From NCBI GenBank assembly GCA_964652565.1, contig CAZZEC010000076.1, positions 1 through 28,126 on the forward strand: DNA of 28,126 nt, in the 5' to 3' direction. Of the stretch, positions 1 through 7,236 are shown in pieces. Both the position numbers and the translations under genes were made by a program. The notes below the pieces were generated by a model, which did not search any database, was not told the DNA's origin, and saw nothing but the letters and a program-made list of their open reading frames with translations. The number at the start of each line of letters is the position of its first letter. Position 1 is the stretch's first letter. This DNA is from JBCCTX01 sp964652565 (lineage in GTDB: Bacteria; Bacteroidota; Bacteroidia; J057).

Positions 1-183
1 ATTCGAGGCCTCTTTCCTTCATATTGAGGACTGAAACCCTCTATTGCAATCTTTTTTTCATATCCCCTTACTTATTCGAGGCCACTGTCCAGCATAGTGA
101 GGACTGAAACTTCTCTCATCGGGGAAGATTGCTATAACGCATTATGATTCGAGGCCACTGTCCAGCATAGTGAGGACTGAAAC
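1..183 (+). CRISPR. End of a CRISPR array: three 37-bp repeats, two 36-bp spacers
   Basis: Repeats lie at 1-37, 74-110 and 147-183, with spacers at 38-73 and 111-146, so the period is exactly 73 bp. Repeats 2 and 3 are identical. They begin ATTCGAGGCC, contain an inverted CACT...AGTG pair, and end GAGGACTGAAAC. Repeat 1 keeps both ends but has five substitutions in the middle. The 3' ACTGAAAC resembles the 8-nt crRNA handle of many type I and III systems, so transcription is probably left to right, with the leader outside the window. The 36-bp spacers also fit Class 1 better than typical type II or VI arrays. No cas gene is visible, so the type is not determined. The array may extend left of base 1. 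Confidence 0.9.
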
Positions 184-186
184 ACG

Positions 187-212
187 TAAGACCACATCGT
201 GATGTGGTCTTA
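187..212. repeat. Perfect 12-bp inverted repeat directly after the last CRISPR repeat
   Basis: Arms TAAGACCACATC (187-198) and GATGTGGTCTTA (201-212) are perfect reverse complements separated by GT. The hairpin starts 3 bases after the last repeat. It could end array transcription or the convergent ybbR transcript, but no T-tract follows on either strand, so an intrinsic terminator is only a guess. A binding site or a remnant of a mobile element is also possible. The rest of 213-289 shows no gene I recognise. Confidence 0.6.
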
Positions 213-289
213 TTAAGCGCTTCGATGCCTATGTTCAACGTGGGAATGTGTCGACTATGGTACTCGATGTGGGGGCTTTACAGGCTGCT

Positions 290-1261
290 TCAGCTTTTTA
301 CGTATTGCTCGACAATCACAAATTCCAACCTGGAGGGTTCCACATACAGTATTTTTATTTGATTGGGGAGGTAGGACAGATCGGGAAGCACATAGGGAAT
401 ATCCTGTGTTAAATGCTCAAAAGGAATCACGTAGGGTTGTGATTCACTGATAGCTTTTTCATAATAATCCATCGGAACGAGGCAGGATACGGTGAGTTCA
501 TGGTGATTCCATTTAACATCAAATCCTTCAGGTATTCCAGATATTTCTATGGGAATAGTTAGTACACTTTGGGTGTACAATTTTGGCTTTACTTGATAGT
601 ACACGGTTTTGGGTTCTATCAGCAATTGTGGGACTGTATCTACAAGAGATACAGGCAGTACACGTTCTGACTTTAACCTGGGAGTTTCGACCGCTTGCGT
701 GGGCCATGATCGGATGGTATCAAGTATTCTTTCCGGACCTACAATTCGAATAGAATCAGGATACAATTCAGGTTCGTCTTCCAATAGGTGGGCAGAAGCG
801 AGTTGAACGGTAATTCTGGGCCGAATAGGTACTTTTTTAGAGACCTTCTTCTGTACTTCAAAACGGAGACTATCAGGAGACTGGATTGACATCAAGTCAA
901 GACCTTTGACAGTATTTCTCAGCGTGTTATTATACGCTTGTGTTAATAAATAGCCTTCCTGTAGTTCTGAGTCGTATGTTATTCTTAGGGTATCACGCTG
1001 AAAGTTGAGAATGTGAGACATAAGCATACCACCCATTCCCTGAACATTTACGACAATATCTGGAAAGACAAAAGGAATGATCTGTACGTCTTCAGGTATC
1101 TCCTCAATTTTTGCAGGAAGGGAAATATGTGTCTGATAGGTTTTATTGAGATTAACCAGGAACCAAAAAACAGATGCCATAAACAAAGAAATGACAAAAA
1201 TTAATCCTTGGTTCCTGGTTTTTTTCCTATCTATTAAAAGACTACGGGTAAATGATCTCAT
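290..1261 (-). CDS. ybbR: YbbR-like domain protein, membrane-anchored
   Basis: This is a 323-residue protein starting at the ATG at 1261 (MRSFTRSLLIDRKK). A longer open frame reaches 1417 but would overlap yajC and add an unlikely Trp/Arg-rich leader, so I chose 1261, 28 bases after the yajC stop. One membrane segment lies at about residues 19-36, followed by a large beta-rich exported region of YbbR type. YbbR/CdaR proteins regulate the c-di-AMP cyclase CdaA in Firmicutes. In Bacteroidota the gene typically follows yajC, and its role there is less clear. It is the last gene of the leftward block. The often-adjacent coaE is not seen; the CRISPR array end lies there instead. Confidence 0.85.
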   Translation of the reverse strand: MRSFTRSLLIDRKKTRNQGLIFVISLFMASVFWFLVNLNKTYQTHISLPAKIEEIPEDVQIIPFVFPDIVVNVQGMGGMLMSHILNFQRDTLRITYDSELQEGYLLTQAYNNTLRNTVKGLDLMSIQSPDSLRFEVQKKVSKKVPIRPRITVQLASAHLLEDEPELYPDSIRIVGPERILDTIRSWPTQAVETPRLKSERVLPVSLVDTVPQLLIEPKTVYYQVKPKLYTQSVLTIPIEISGIPEGFDVKWNHHELTVSCLVPMDYYEKAISESQPYVIPFEHLTQDIPYVLPDLSYLPNQIKILYVEPSRLEFVIVEQYVKS

Positions 1262-1289
1262 TCGTAGCTTCACAACATTCTTATTATCC

Positions 1290-1759
1290 TCATTTTTCCT
1301 TAGGCGCAGAGGGAGAACGAAGGGCAGTTTTATCAAATCTGATCTTGACGCTGTCATCCACCTGAACCACAGCAGATGAATCATCCAGGCTAACCACCTT
1401 TCCATGCATCCCTCCAATAGTAACTACTTCATCGCCTTTGCTTAGACTTTCGCGAAATGTCCGCTCTTCCTTCTGACGTTTCTGCTGGGGTCTGATCATG
1501 AAAAAATAAAAAATAGCTAAGATGCCTATAAAAAAAAGGATTTNNNNNNNNNNNNNNNNNNNNNNNNNNNNNNNNNNNNNNNNNNNNNNNNNNNNNNNNN
1601 NNNNNNNNNNNNNNNNNNNNNNNNNNNNNNNNNNNNNNNNNNNGGTCTGATCATGAAAAAATAAAAAATAGCTAAGATGCCTATAAAAAAAAGGATTTGG
1701 ATATTAAACCCTCCAGGAGGCTGGTTTTCAGCCTGTAACAGGATAGTAGGTAAAAACAT
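1290..1759 (-). CDS. yajC: YajC, Sec translocon accessory subunit (interrupted by an assembly gap)
   Basis: YajC is a small single-span inner-membrane protein associated with SecDF and the SecYEG translocon. The N-terminal part (1655-1759) gives MFLPTILLQAENQPPGG and a membrane segment at about residues 19-37 ending FFMIRP. The C-terminal part (1290-1499) continues MIRPQQKRQKEERTF and the typical GDEVVTIGGMHGKV. The two parts are in different frames only because 100 Ns and a duplicated 55-bp block lie between them. Deleting 155 bp (one copy plus the Ns) joins them in frame into a 104-residue protein of normal family length. The start is the ATG at 1759, 19 bases after the DUF1573 gene. Confidence 0.93.
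1489..1698. other. Scaffold gap flanked by an exact 55-bp duplication (assembly artefact)
   Basis: Bases 1489-1543 and 1644-1698 are identical over 55 bp, with 100 Ns (1544-1643) between. An overlap of exactly 55 fits a de Bruijn k-mer size, with two contig ends scaffolded but not merged. Removing one copy and the Ns restores the yajC reading frame, so the gap is very probably not real sequence. Confidence 0.92.
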
Positions 1760-1778
1760 GTATTAAAATAAAATTTGT

Positions 1779-2294
1779 TTATTCGCTTAAAACTTCACCT
1801 GTAAGTTTCAACACACGGTGAGTATCACCTTCAAAGTTACCAAAAACTGTAATGTTTTTCACCTGTGTTCCAACTTTTCCCTTGGAGTCAAACTTCACAT
1901 CTATATATCCCTCTTCTCCAGGTGAAACGGGCTCTTCACTCCACTCAGGAGTAGTACATCCACAAGAAGGTCTGATATACGTTATTACAAGATCTTCACT
2001 TCCTGTATTTGTAAATTCGAACTTATGGTACACTTCTTCTCCTTCATTTACTTTTCCAAAGTCATAAGACTCCATACTGAACGCTGCTGTAGTTTTAGGT
2101 AATTCTTCAGCTTTGCGAAGATACTCGGGTTTGTTAACTGCATTGCTAGCGGCAGTGTTATCGCTCACAGCATTTTCTGAAGATGCAGTGGAAGCAGTAG
2201 CTACTCCTGTTTCAGATTCGCTTGCGTCGTTAGTACATGCAGCAAAACTTAAGATGAGAGCAATTGTCAGCAAACTTGAAAGTAAGTTTTTCAT
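1779..2294 (-). CDS. DUF1573 domain lipoprotein
   Basis: This is a 171-residue predicted lipoprotein. A hydrophobic signal (residues 4-17) ends in the lipobox FAAC with Cys20 as the lipidation site. A Ser/Ala/Thr/Asn-rich linker covers about 21-55. The DUF1573 domain (about 70-168) is an Ig-like beta-sandwich with YDFGKVNEGEEVYHKFEFTN and the characteristic RPSCGCTTPEW cysteine pair. The molecular function of DUF1573 is unknown. Proteins of this family are common in Bacteroidota and often sit beside nusB, yajC and ybbR, as here. A -7 box 30 bases upstream (2324-2331) suggests it can be transcribed separately from the isocitrate dehydrogenase gene. Confidence 0.88.
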   Translation of the reverse strand: MKNLLSSLLTIALILSFAACTNDASESETGVATASTASSENAVSDNTAASNAVNKPEYLRKAEELPKTTAAFSMESYDFGKVNEGEEVYHKFEFTNTGSEDLVITYIRPSCGCTTPEWSEEPVSPGEEGYIDVKFDSKGKVGTQVKNITVFGNFEGDTHRVLKLTGEVLSE

Positions 2295-2323
2295 AATCGA
2301 CTTCAGTGTTTATTGTTAAGTTA

Positions 2324-2331
2324 CAAATATA
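2324..2331 (-). promoter_or_regulatory. Bacteroidota -7 box for the DUF1573-yajC-ybbR genes
   Basis: TATATTTG on the minus strand matches the TAnnTTTG consensus, 30 bases before the DUF1573 ATG. I see no clear -33 TTG at the usual distance, so this is tentative. Confidence 0.45.
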
Positions 2332-2339
2332 ATGCGTTT

Positions 2340-3341
2340 TTAAGATAGATTCTGAATAACATATTCAGCAAAGGCCTCTGTGGTACTTTCACCTCTTAAA
2401 TCAGCAGTCCGTTTGCTTGGTTCATTGAGTGTTTGAAATAATGCTTTTTCCACTCTCATTGCAACATCTTTTTGATCAATATGTTTCAGCATCATAATAG
2501 CTGACTGTAGCAACGCTGTGGGATTAGCTTTATTTTGACCCGCGATATCGGGAGCGCTTCCATGTACAGCTTCAAATATCGCACAGTCAGTTCCCATATT
2601 GGCACCTGGAACGATTCCCAACCCTCCTACTAACCCTGCACACAAATCTGATAATATATCCCCAAACAAATTGGTAGTGACCAATACATCATATTTACCG
2701 GGATACATCACCAGTTGCATACACATATTGTCAATAATGCGCTCCTCCACCTCAATATCACCGTATTCTTTCGCAATATCCATTCCAACTTTCAGAAACA
2801 ATCCGCTGGATTGCTTCATGATATTAGCTTTATGTACGATAGTAACCTTCTTTCGGTTATGTTTGATCGCATATTCAAATGCTGCTCGTATGATCCTTTC
2901 AGATCCTTTACGAGAAATACGAGCTATAGCATCCGCAATTTCATTTCGGGGATCATAGATCTCAAACCCTGAGTATAGTCCTTCTGTATTTTCCCTGAAA
3001 AGTACGAGATCTACATCTGTAAACAGCGTAGAGACCCCTTGTATAGATTTGCAAGGACGGATATTTTGATACAAATCAAACATCTGCCTCAGCGTCACAT
3101 TGATACTTTTAAATCCCTCCCCTACAGGTGTTGTCAATGGACCCTTAAGGGCCACTTTATGTTGTTGAATAGATTCAATTAATGAAGGAGGGATCAGTTC
3201 TCCTGTCTCCCTCAATGCAGTAATTCCCGCGCTGTGTTCATCGTATTGAAGATCGGCGCCTGCTTCATCCAGGATCGCTGTTACTGCTTCTGTAATTTCC
3301 GGACCAATTCCATCTCCAGGTATAAGCGTGATTACAGCCAT
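2340..3341 (-). CDS. Isocitrate dehydrogenase, NAD-dependent type
   Basis: This 333-residue enzyme belongs to the isocitrate/isopropylmalate dehydrogenase family. It would oxidise isocitrate to 2-oxoglutarate in the TCA cycle, in the cytoplasm. Visible motifs are the N-terminal LIPGDGIGPEI, the substrate loop KSINVTLR (Ser79, Arg85), Arg95, RENTEGLYSG (Arg116, Tyr123), Lys171 in VHKANIMK, and metal-binding Asp204, Asp228 and Asp232. HGSAPDIAG has Asp265-Ile266 where NADP enzymes carry Lys-Tyr, which points to NAD. The Ser in the substrate loop favours isocitrate over isopropylmalate. It lies 46 bases after nusB on the same strand. Homoisocitrate or tartrate dehydrogenase is less likely. Confidence 0.87.
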   Translation of the reverse strand: MAVITLIPGDGIGPEITEAVTAILDEAGADLQYDEHSAGITALRETGELIPPSLIESIQQHKVALKGPLTTPVGEGFKSINVTLRQMFDLYQNIRPCKSIQGVSTLFTDVDLVLFRENTEGLYSGFEIYDPRNEIADAIARISRKGSERIIRAAFEYAIKHNRKKVTIVHKANIMKQSSGLFLKVGMDIAKEYGDIEVEERIIDNMCMQLVMYPGKYDVLVTTNLFGDILSDLCAGLVGGLGIVPGANMGTDCAIFEAVHGSAPDIAGQNKANPTALLQSAIMMLKHIDQKDVAMRVEKALFQTLNEPSKRTADLRGESTTEAFAEYVIQNLS

Positions 3342-3387
3342 TTATTCTGTTGTGATAGGTTCTGTTGCAATATGATATGTAATGTAT

Positions 3388-3891
3388 TCAATTACTGGGT
3401 TTATTCGGAGTAGAATCGATAAGACCTCTCCCTGATTTAGTGATTTTACCCTCTGATTTAAAATCATTGTATAAACCATCTAAAATACCATTGATAAACT
3501 TACTACTTTTTGGCGTGCTATAAGCCTTTGCCAATTCGAGGTATTCATTAATGGTAACTTTAACGGGTATATCCTCAAAATTTAACATCTCACATATAGC
3601 CATATGCATGAGAATTCTGTCTAATAAGGCAATGCGTTCCAACTCCCAGTTCTCCGCTTTTCGCTGTATATGCTGATCATATAGCTCAGAGTTTTTCATA
3701 GATTCATAATAGAGCGATGTGAGTAGACGAGTATCACCAGTCAGCTTTTTCTTCTTCTTTTCCACTTCTTCAACTTCCTGATACATTTCCTTTAATATCA
3801 AGTCGAAAATTGTCTCAGGTTTCTGTCCGGATATTCTACAGGCATAAACAGCTTGCATTACCTTCTCTCGTATTTGCCTTCTGGTGATCAT
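3388..3891 (-). CDS. nusB: Transcription antitermination factor NusB
   Basis: This is a 167-residue all-helical RNA-binding protein. With NusE (S10) it binds boxA RNA and supports antitermination on rRNA operons. The N-terminus MITRRQIREKVMQAVYA is NusB-typical. The C-terminal signature VTINEYLELAKAYSTPKSSK followed by FINGILDGL is clear. A basic KKKKK stretch lies near residue 47. The protein is close to the short bacterial form; many Bacteroidota homologues are about 300 residues. It starts 3 bases after the upstream dehydrogenase stop, so the two are almost certainly co-transcribed and possibly translationally coupled. Confidence 0.92.
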   Translation of the reverse strand: MITRRQIREKVMQAVYACRISGQKPETIFDLILKEMYQEVEEVEKKKKKLTGDTRLLTSLYYESMKNSELYDQHIQRKAENWELERIALLDRILMHMAICEMLNFEDIPVKVTINEYLELAKAYSTPKSSKFINGILDGLYNDFKSEGKITKSGRGLIDSTPNKPSN

Positions 3892-3894
3892 ATG

Positions 3895-5010
3895 CTAGAT
3901 AAATCTGAAGTTTTTGCTTAATCGCTCTATTCTATCTTCTGCTAACCATACTGCAGCTTCATGTGTCGTTATATTTTTCTCAGTTGCAATGTTAAAAATC
4001 TTTAAGAGAGTATCATAAATTCTTTCAGCTTTATGCATTGCGCGATCTGGATTATACGCGTTTTCTTCATATTCTACGCTGATATTTATGATTCCCCCTG
4101 CATTTATCGCAAAATCTGGCGCATATAATATCCCCCTTTGTGTCAATCTTTGTCCATCCTGACTTTCGTGGAGTAGTTGATTATTGGCTGCACCAGCAAT
4201 AATCTTACAATTGAGCTGCTGAATACTGTGCTCATTCATTACTCCCCCCAATGCACAGGGGCTAAATATATCTACAGGATGACTGTATACTTCGTCGGAA
4301 GACAATATCTTAGCTCCTGTATCTTTGGCAACTTCTTCCAGCTGATCTTGAAAAATATCATATATAAACAATTGAGCACCTTCTTTCGCCAACCGACGCG
4401 CAAGGTCCGCACCTACTGCTCCGACTCCCTGAATGGTAACTTTTTTACCTGAAAGAGACTCACTCCCTGTTACATATTTTAACGCAGCCTTGATCCCAAT
4501 ATATGTACCATATGCAGTTACCACTGAAGGATCTCCACTCCCTCCCAACAATCGAGACTTTCCGGTAACATATGGAGTTTCCATTCCCACTAACTCCATA
4601 TCATCTTCATTCATCCCCACATCTTCAGCAGTGTAGTATTTACCGCCAAGGTTATTGACAAATCTGCCAAATCTTCTCAATAAAGCTTCTGTCTTATCTT
4701 TTCTACTATCTCCTATGATAACTGCCTTTCCTCCACCAAAATTTAATCCTGCCAAAGCATTTTTATATGTCATCCCTCTGGATAGCCTTAGTGCGTCTGT
4801 CAGTGCATCTTGCTCCGTATGATATGGCCACATACGCACTCCCCCCACTCCAGGACCCAATGTTGTATTGTGAACCGCAATGATTGCTTGAAGTCCAGAA
4901 TCATTGTCCTTACAAAACATCACCATTTCATGTGAACCATTACCCATTTCCTGAAATACACCAGTGTTCAACTCCATGGAAATTTCAGTTTCTACCATAG
5001 TTTCCTTCAT
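3895..5010 (-). CDS. Leucine-type amino acid dehydrogenase (Glu/Leu/Phe/Val family)
   Basis: This 371-residue enzyme reversibly deaminates a branched-chain amino acid to its 2-oxo acid with NAD. From the ATG at 5010 (a GTG 9 bases earlier is possible; a later ATG is at 4977), motifs are GPGVGGVRMW, TYKNALAGLNFGGGKAVI with catalytic Lys95 and substrate Lys83, a DVGMNEDDM segment, and the Rossmann motif GVGAVG at 195-200 followed by an acidic residue (YD) favouring NAD. Length and motif spacing fit leucine dehydrogenase. Valine or phenylalanine dehydrogenase cannot be excluded. It is first in the block with nusB, which links amino-acid catabolism with isocitrate dehydrogenase two genes later. 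Confidence 0.86.
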   Translation of the reverse strand: MKETMVETEISMELNTGVFQEMGNGSHEMVMFCKDNDSGLQAIIAVHNTTLGPGVGGVRMWPYHTEQDALTDALRLSRGMTYKNALAGLNFGGGKAVIIGDSRKDKTEALLRRFGRFVNNLGGKYYTAEDVGMNEDDMELVGMETPYVTGKSRLLGGSGDPSVVTAYGTYIGIKAALKYVTGSESLSGKKVTIQGVGAVGADLARRLAKEGAQLFIYDIFQDQLEEVAKDTGAKILSSDEVYSHPVDIFSPCALGGVMNEHSIQQLNCKIIAGAANNQLLHESQDGQRLTQRGILYAPDFAINAGGIINISVEYEENAYNPDRAMHKAERIYDTLLKIFNIATEKNITTHEAAVWLAEDRIERLSKNFRFI

Positions 5011-5105
5011 ATAAAACACCTTAAAATATACCTTTTTATTTCGTTTTCATTGTGGATTCAATGATTAAAATCATTAATCGAGCGTATAATTATGCATCGA
5101 GTCCC

Positions 5106-5113
5106 CAAATATA
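5106..5113 (-). promoter_or_regulatory. Bacteroidota -7 box upstream of the leucine-type dehydrogenase
   Basis: TATATTTG on the minus strand is an exact TAnnTTTG match about 96 bases before the chosen ATG, in the divergent gap 5011-5308. No convincing -33 TTG is seen at the usual spacing. The gap is otherwise AT-rich, with no gene. Confidence 0.4.
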
Positions 5114-5257
5114 CAATCTGACTGCATTTATCCATATATAGCTTTTATTTATCCTACTATACTTCTTATGCAGCATTACAAACTATTAGTTAAGCAATTA
5201 GCAGATTATACATTTGTTTTGAATGTATTTTTCAAGCAATACAGCAAAAAAGATTAC

Positions 5258-5279
5258 TTTGTATGATAATTTATCTTTG
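5258..5279 (+). promoter_or_regulatory. Candidate promoter of gmhB
   Basis: TATCTTTG at 5272-5279 matches TAnnTTTG, 29 bases before the gmhB ATG. A TTTG lies 10 bases upstream (5258-5261). The canonical -33 TTTG would be about 20 bases away and is not seen. Confidence 0.45.
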
Positions 5280-5308
5280 AATAACCTCATTAATAGCCAA
5301 ATTCTTTC

Positions 5309-5824
5309 ATGGAACGGGACAAAGCGCTATTTCTTGACCGGGATGGAATCATCAATGTAGATCATGGATACACGCATAAGATAAAGGATTTCCTTTTGGT
5401 TCCAGGAATTATTCCACTATGTCTCAAAGCTCAACAAAGAGGATATAGATTGTTCATCGTTACCAACCAGAGTGGCATTGCACGTAATATGTATACTCTC
5501 GATCAAATGCATGTATTTCACAACCACCTTAAACTTATTCTTTTACAATATAGAATTGATCTGGAAGATATTTATTACTGCCCACATCATCCCAAACATA
5601 ACGGGGGATGCTTTTGCAGAAAACCCGATACCCTAATGTTGGAAAAAGCTATTGCCAAATACAGTTTAACTCCACATAAGTCTATGCTTATCGGAGATAG
5701 CGAAAGAGATGTAATTGCAGGTAATAAGATGGGATGCACTACGATCCTGGTAAGTTCAATTCTCCAAACCGAGGCCGACTTTTCCGTACCAGATCTGTTC
5801 AGCGCAGCAGATATTATCCTGTAA
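5309..5824 (+). CDS. gmhB: D-glycero-D-manno-heptose 1,7-bisphosphate 7-phosphatase-like HAD hydrolase
   Basis: This 171-residue HAD-IIIA phosphatase removes the 7-phosphate from heptose bisphosphate on the way to ADP- or GDP-heptose for lipopolysaccharide or S-layer glycans. Motif I is FLDRDGIIN (nucleophile Asp10, acid Asp12), motif II is TNQSG (52-56), and motif IV is GDSERD (Asp130). The GmhB zinc loop CPHHP...GGCFCRKP is complete (Cys91, His93, Cys101, Cys103), which separates it from most other HAD proteins. Histidinol-phosphatase of the same superfamily is the main alternative. It is transcribed away from the dehydrogenase gene and lies 107 bases before nuoD. Confidence 0.88.
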   Translation: MERDKALFLDRDGIINVDHGYTHKIKDFLLVPGIIPLCLKAQQRGYRLFIVTNQSGIARNMYTLDQMHVFHNHLKLILLQYRIDLEDIYYCPHHPKHNGGCFCRKPDTLMLEKAIAKYSLTPHKSMLIGDSERDVIAGNKMGCTTILVSSILQTEADFSVPDLFSAADIIL

Positions 5825-5931
5825 GCTATTTCATTCAATTCTTTGCTTTTCCCATAGTTGTTACTAATTTCAAACTCTATATAACTTTTCATTTTTTCAT
5901 AAGTTATTGGAGAAAGTGTAAGTATAATTAT

Positions 5932-7236
5932 ATGAGCAACGACATATTTCCTACCAAGGAAAGTATTAACGACAAAGTAAGTCCAGTCTTTTTTCCAAAA
6001 CACCAGCATGCGATATACAAGCGTCTGGAGGATAAGCATACTTTTGTAGAAGTGGAAGATGATCCGCTGGGTACACAAATGGTAATAAATCTGGGACCTC
6101 AGCATCCTGCCACTCACGGTGTTTTAAGAGTCGTACTTGAAGTCGATGGAGAAACAATAATCAAATCTGTTGTAGACATTGGATACTTGCATAGAGGTAT
6201 TGAAAAAATTGCCGAAAATAAAACTTATCAGGAGTTCATGCCCTACACCGATCGTATGGATTACATGTCTCCTTATTCCAATAACGTAGCATATTGCTTG
6301 GCAGTTGAAAAGTTAGCAGGTATAGAAGCTCCTCCCCGAGCACAACATATACGTACTATTGCGTGTGAACTGGCAAGAATATCTGCACATTTATTATGGC
6401 TGGGAACAATGGTGATGGATGCTGGGGCAATCTCAATGTTCTTATGGACGTTCCGCGAACGAGAAAGCCTCTACACTATTTTTGACAAAATGGCAGGAGT
6501 AAGGTTCACAGTAAGTCACTGTCGTATTGGTGGAATACAGTACGACCTTGAGGACAGTGTAGCAGATGAAATCAGAGCCTGGAAAGAACATTTCAAGAAG
6601 GAACTGAAAGGATGGAGAAAGTTATTGGCCAATAATGCCATATGGCTTAACAGAAATAAAGATGTAGGTGTCCTTACCAAGGAAGAGGCAATAGATCTGG
6701 GATTGACAGGTCCTACCCTTAGAGCTTCAGGTGTAGCACACGATATACGTACATTCGAACCATATCTGGTATATGAGAATCTCGAATTTGATATACCTAT
6801 CAGAGAGGAAGGCGACTGTCTTGCAAGATATCTTGTGAGAATGGATGAAATGGAGCAGAGCCTGAGAATTCTAGATCAGCTCATGGCAAAAATACCCGAA
6901 GGGATTATTAGAGTTGATGATGCCAAGAAGACCTATCCTTCTAAGGATGAGGTATATTATTCTATGGAAGGTATGATCCACGACTTTATGATGACTGATG
7001 TGGGTGTTATTCCTCCTGAAGGTGCAGAGATCTACCACGCAATAGAAGCTCCCAAAGGTGAATTGGGATTCCACTTTATCTCTGATGGAACTGGGTCGCC
7101 TTGGAGATGTAAGATCAACTCTCCTTCCTTTACTAACCTCCAAGCGTTAGAGCCCATGATGGAAGGAAGTACGATAGCAGATACCGTTGTGTTAATTGGT
7201 TCAATTGATCCAGTGATGGGTGAATGTGATAAATAA
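5932..7236 (+). CDS. nuoD: NADH-quinone oxidoreductase subunit D
   Basis: This is a 434-residue homologue of the 49-kDa subunit of respiratory complex I. It lines the quinone cavity at the junction of the peripheral and membrane arms. I chose the ATG at 5932 (MSNDIFPTKES), because the longer frame from 5734 overlaps gmhB. Signatures are MVINLGPQHPATHGVLR, GYLHRGIEKIAENKTY, and the C-terminal SIDPVMGECDK. The about 48 residues before the first conserved motif are charged and could contain some nuoC-like linker sequence, but no NuoC domain is present. No other nuo gene is in the window, so this subunit is encoded apart from, or at the edge of, the rest of the complex. Its stop overlaps the next start as TAATG. 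Confidence 0.95.
   Translation: MSNDIFPTKESINDKVSPVFFPKHQHAIYKRLEDKHTFVEVEDDPLGTQMVINLGPQHPATHGVLRVVLEVDGETIIKSVVDIGYLHRGIEKIAENKTYQEFMPYTDRMDYMSPYSNNVAYCLAVEKLAGIEAPPRAQHIRTIACELARISAHLLWLGTMVMDAGAISMFLWTFRERESLYTIFDKMAGVRFTVSHCRIGGIQYDLEDSVADEIRAWKEHFKKELKGWRKLLANNAIWLNRNKDVGVLTKEEAIDLGLTGPTLRASGVAHDIRTFEPYLVYENLEFDIPIREEGDCLARYLVRMDEMEQSLRILDQLMAKIPEGIIRVDDAKKTYPSKDEVYYSMEGMIHDFMMTDVGVIPPEGAEIYHAIEAPKGELGFHFISDGTGSPWRCKINSPSFTNLQALEPMMEGSTIADTVVLIGSIDPVMGECDK

Noticed and set aside
1..183. CRISPR array read on the minus strand
   Set aside because: The right flank is not AT-rich like a leader, and the GAAAC end on the plus strand fits the usual crRNA handle.
1262..1417. Longer N-terminus of ybbR
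   Set aside because: It overlaps the yajC coding end in another frame and reads as Trp/Arg-rich shadow sequence.
1290..1759. yajC as a pseudogene or frameshift
   Set aside because: The break coincides with Ns and an exact 55-bp duplication; joining the ends restores the frame.
5734..5931. Longer N-terminus of nuoD
   Set aside because: It would overlap gmhB by 91 bases and adds a sequence unlike any NuoD.
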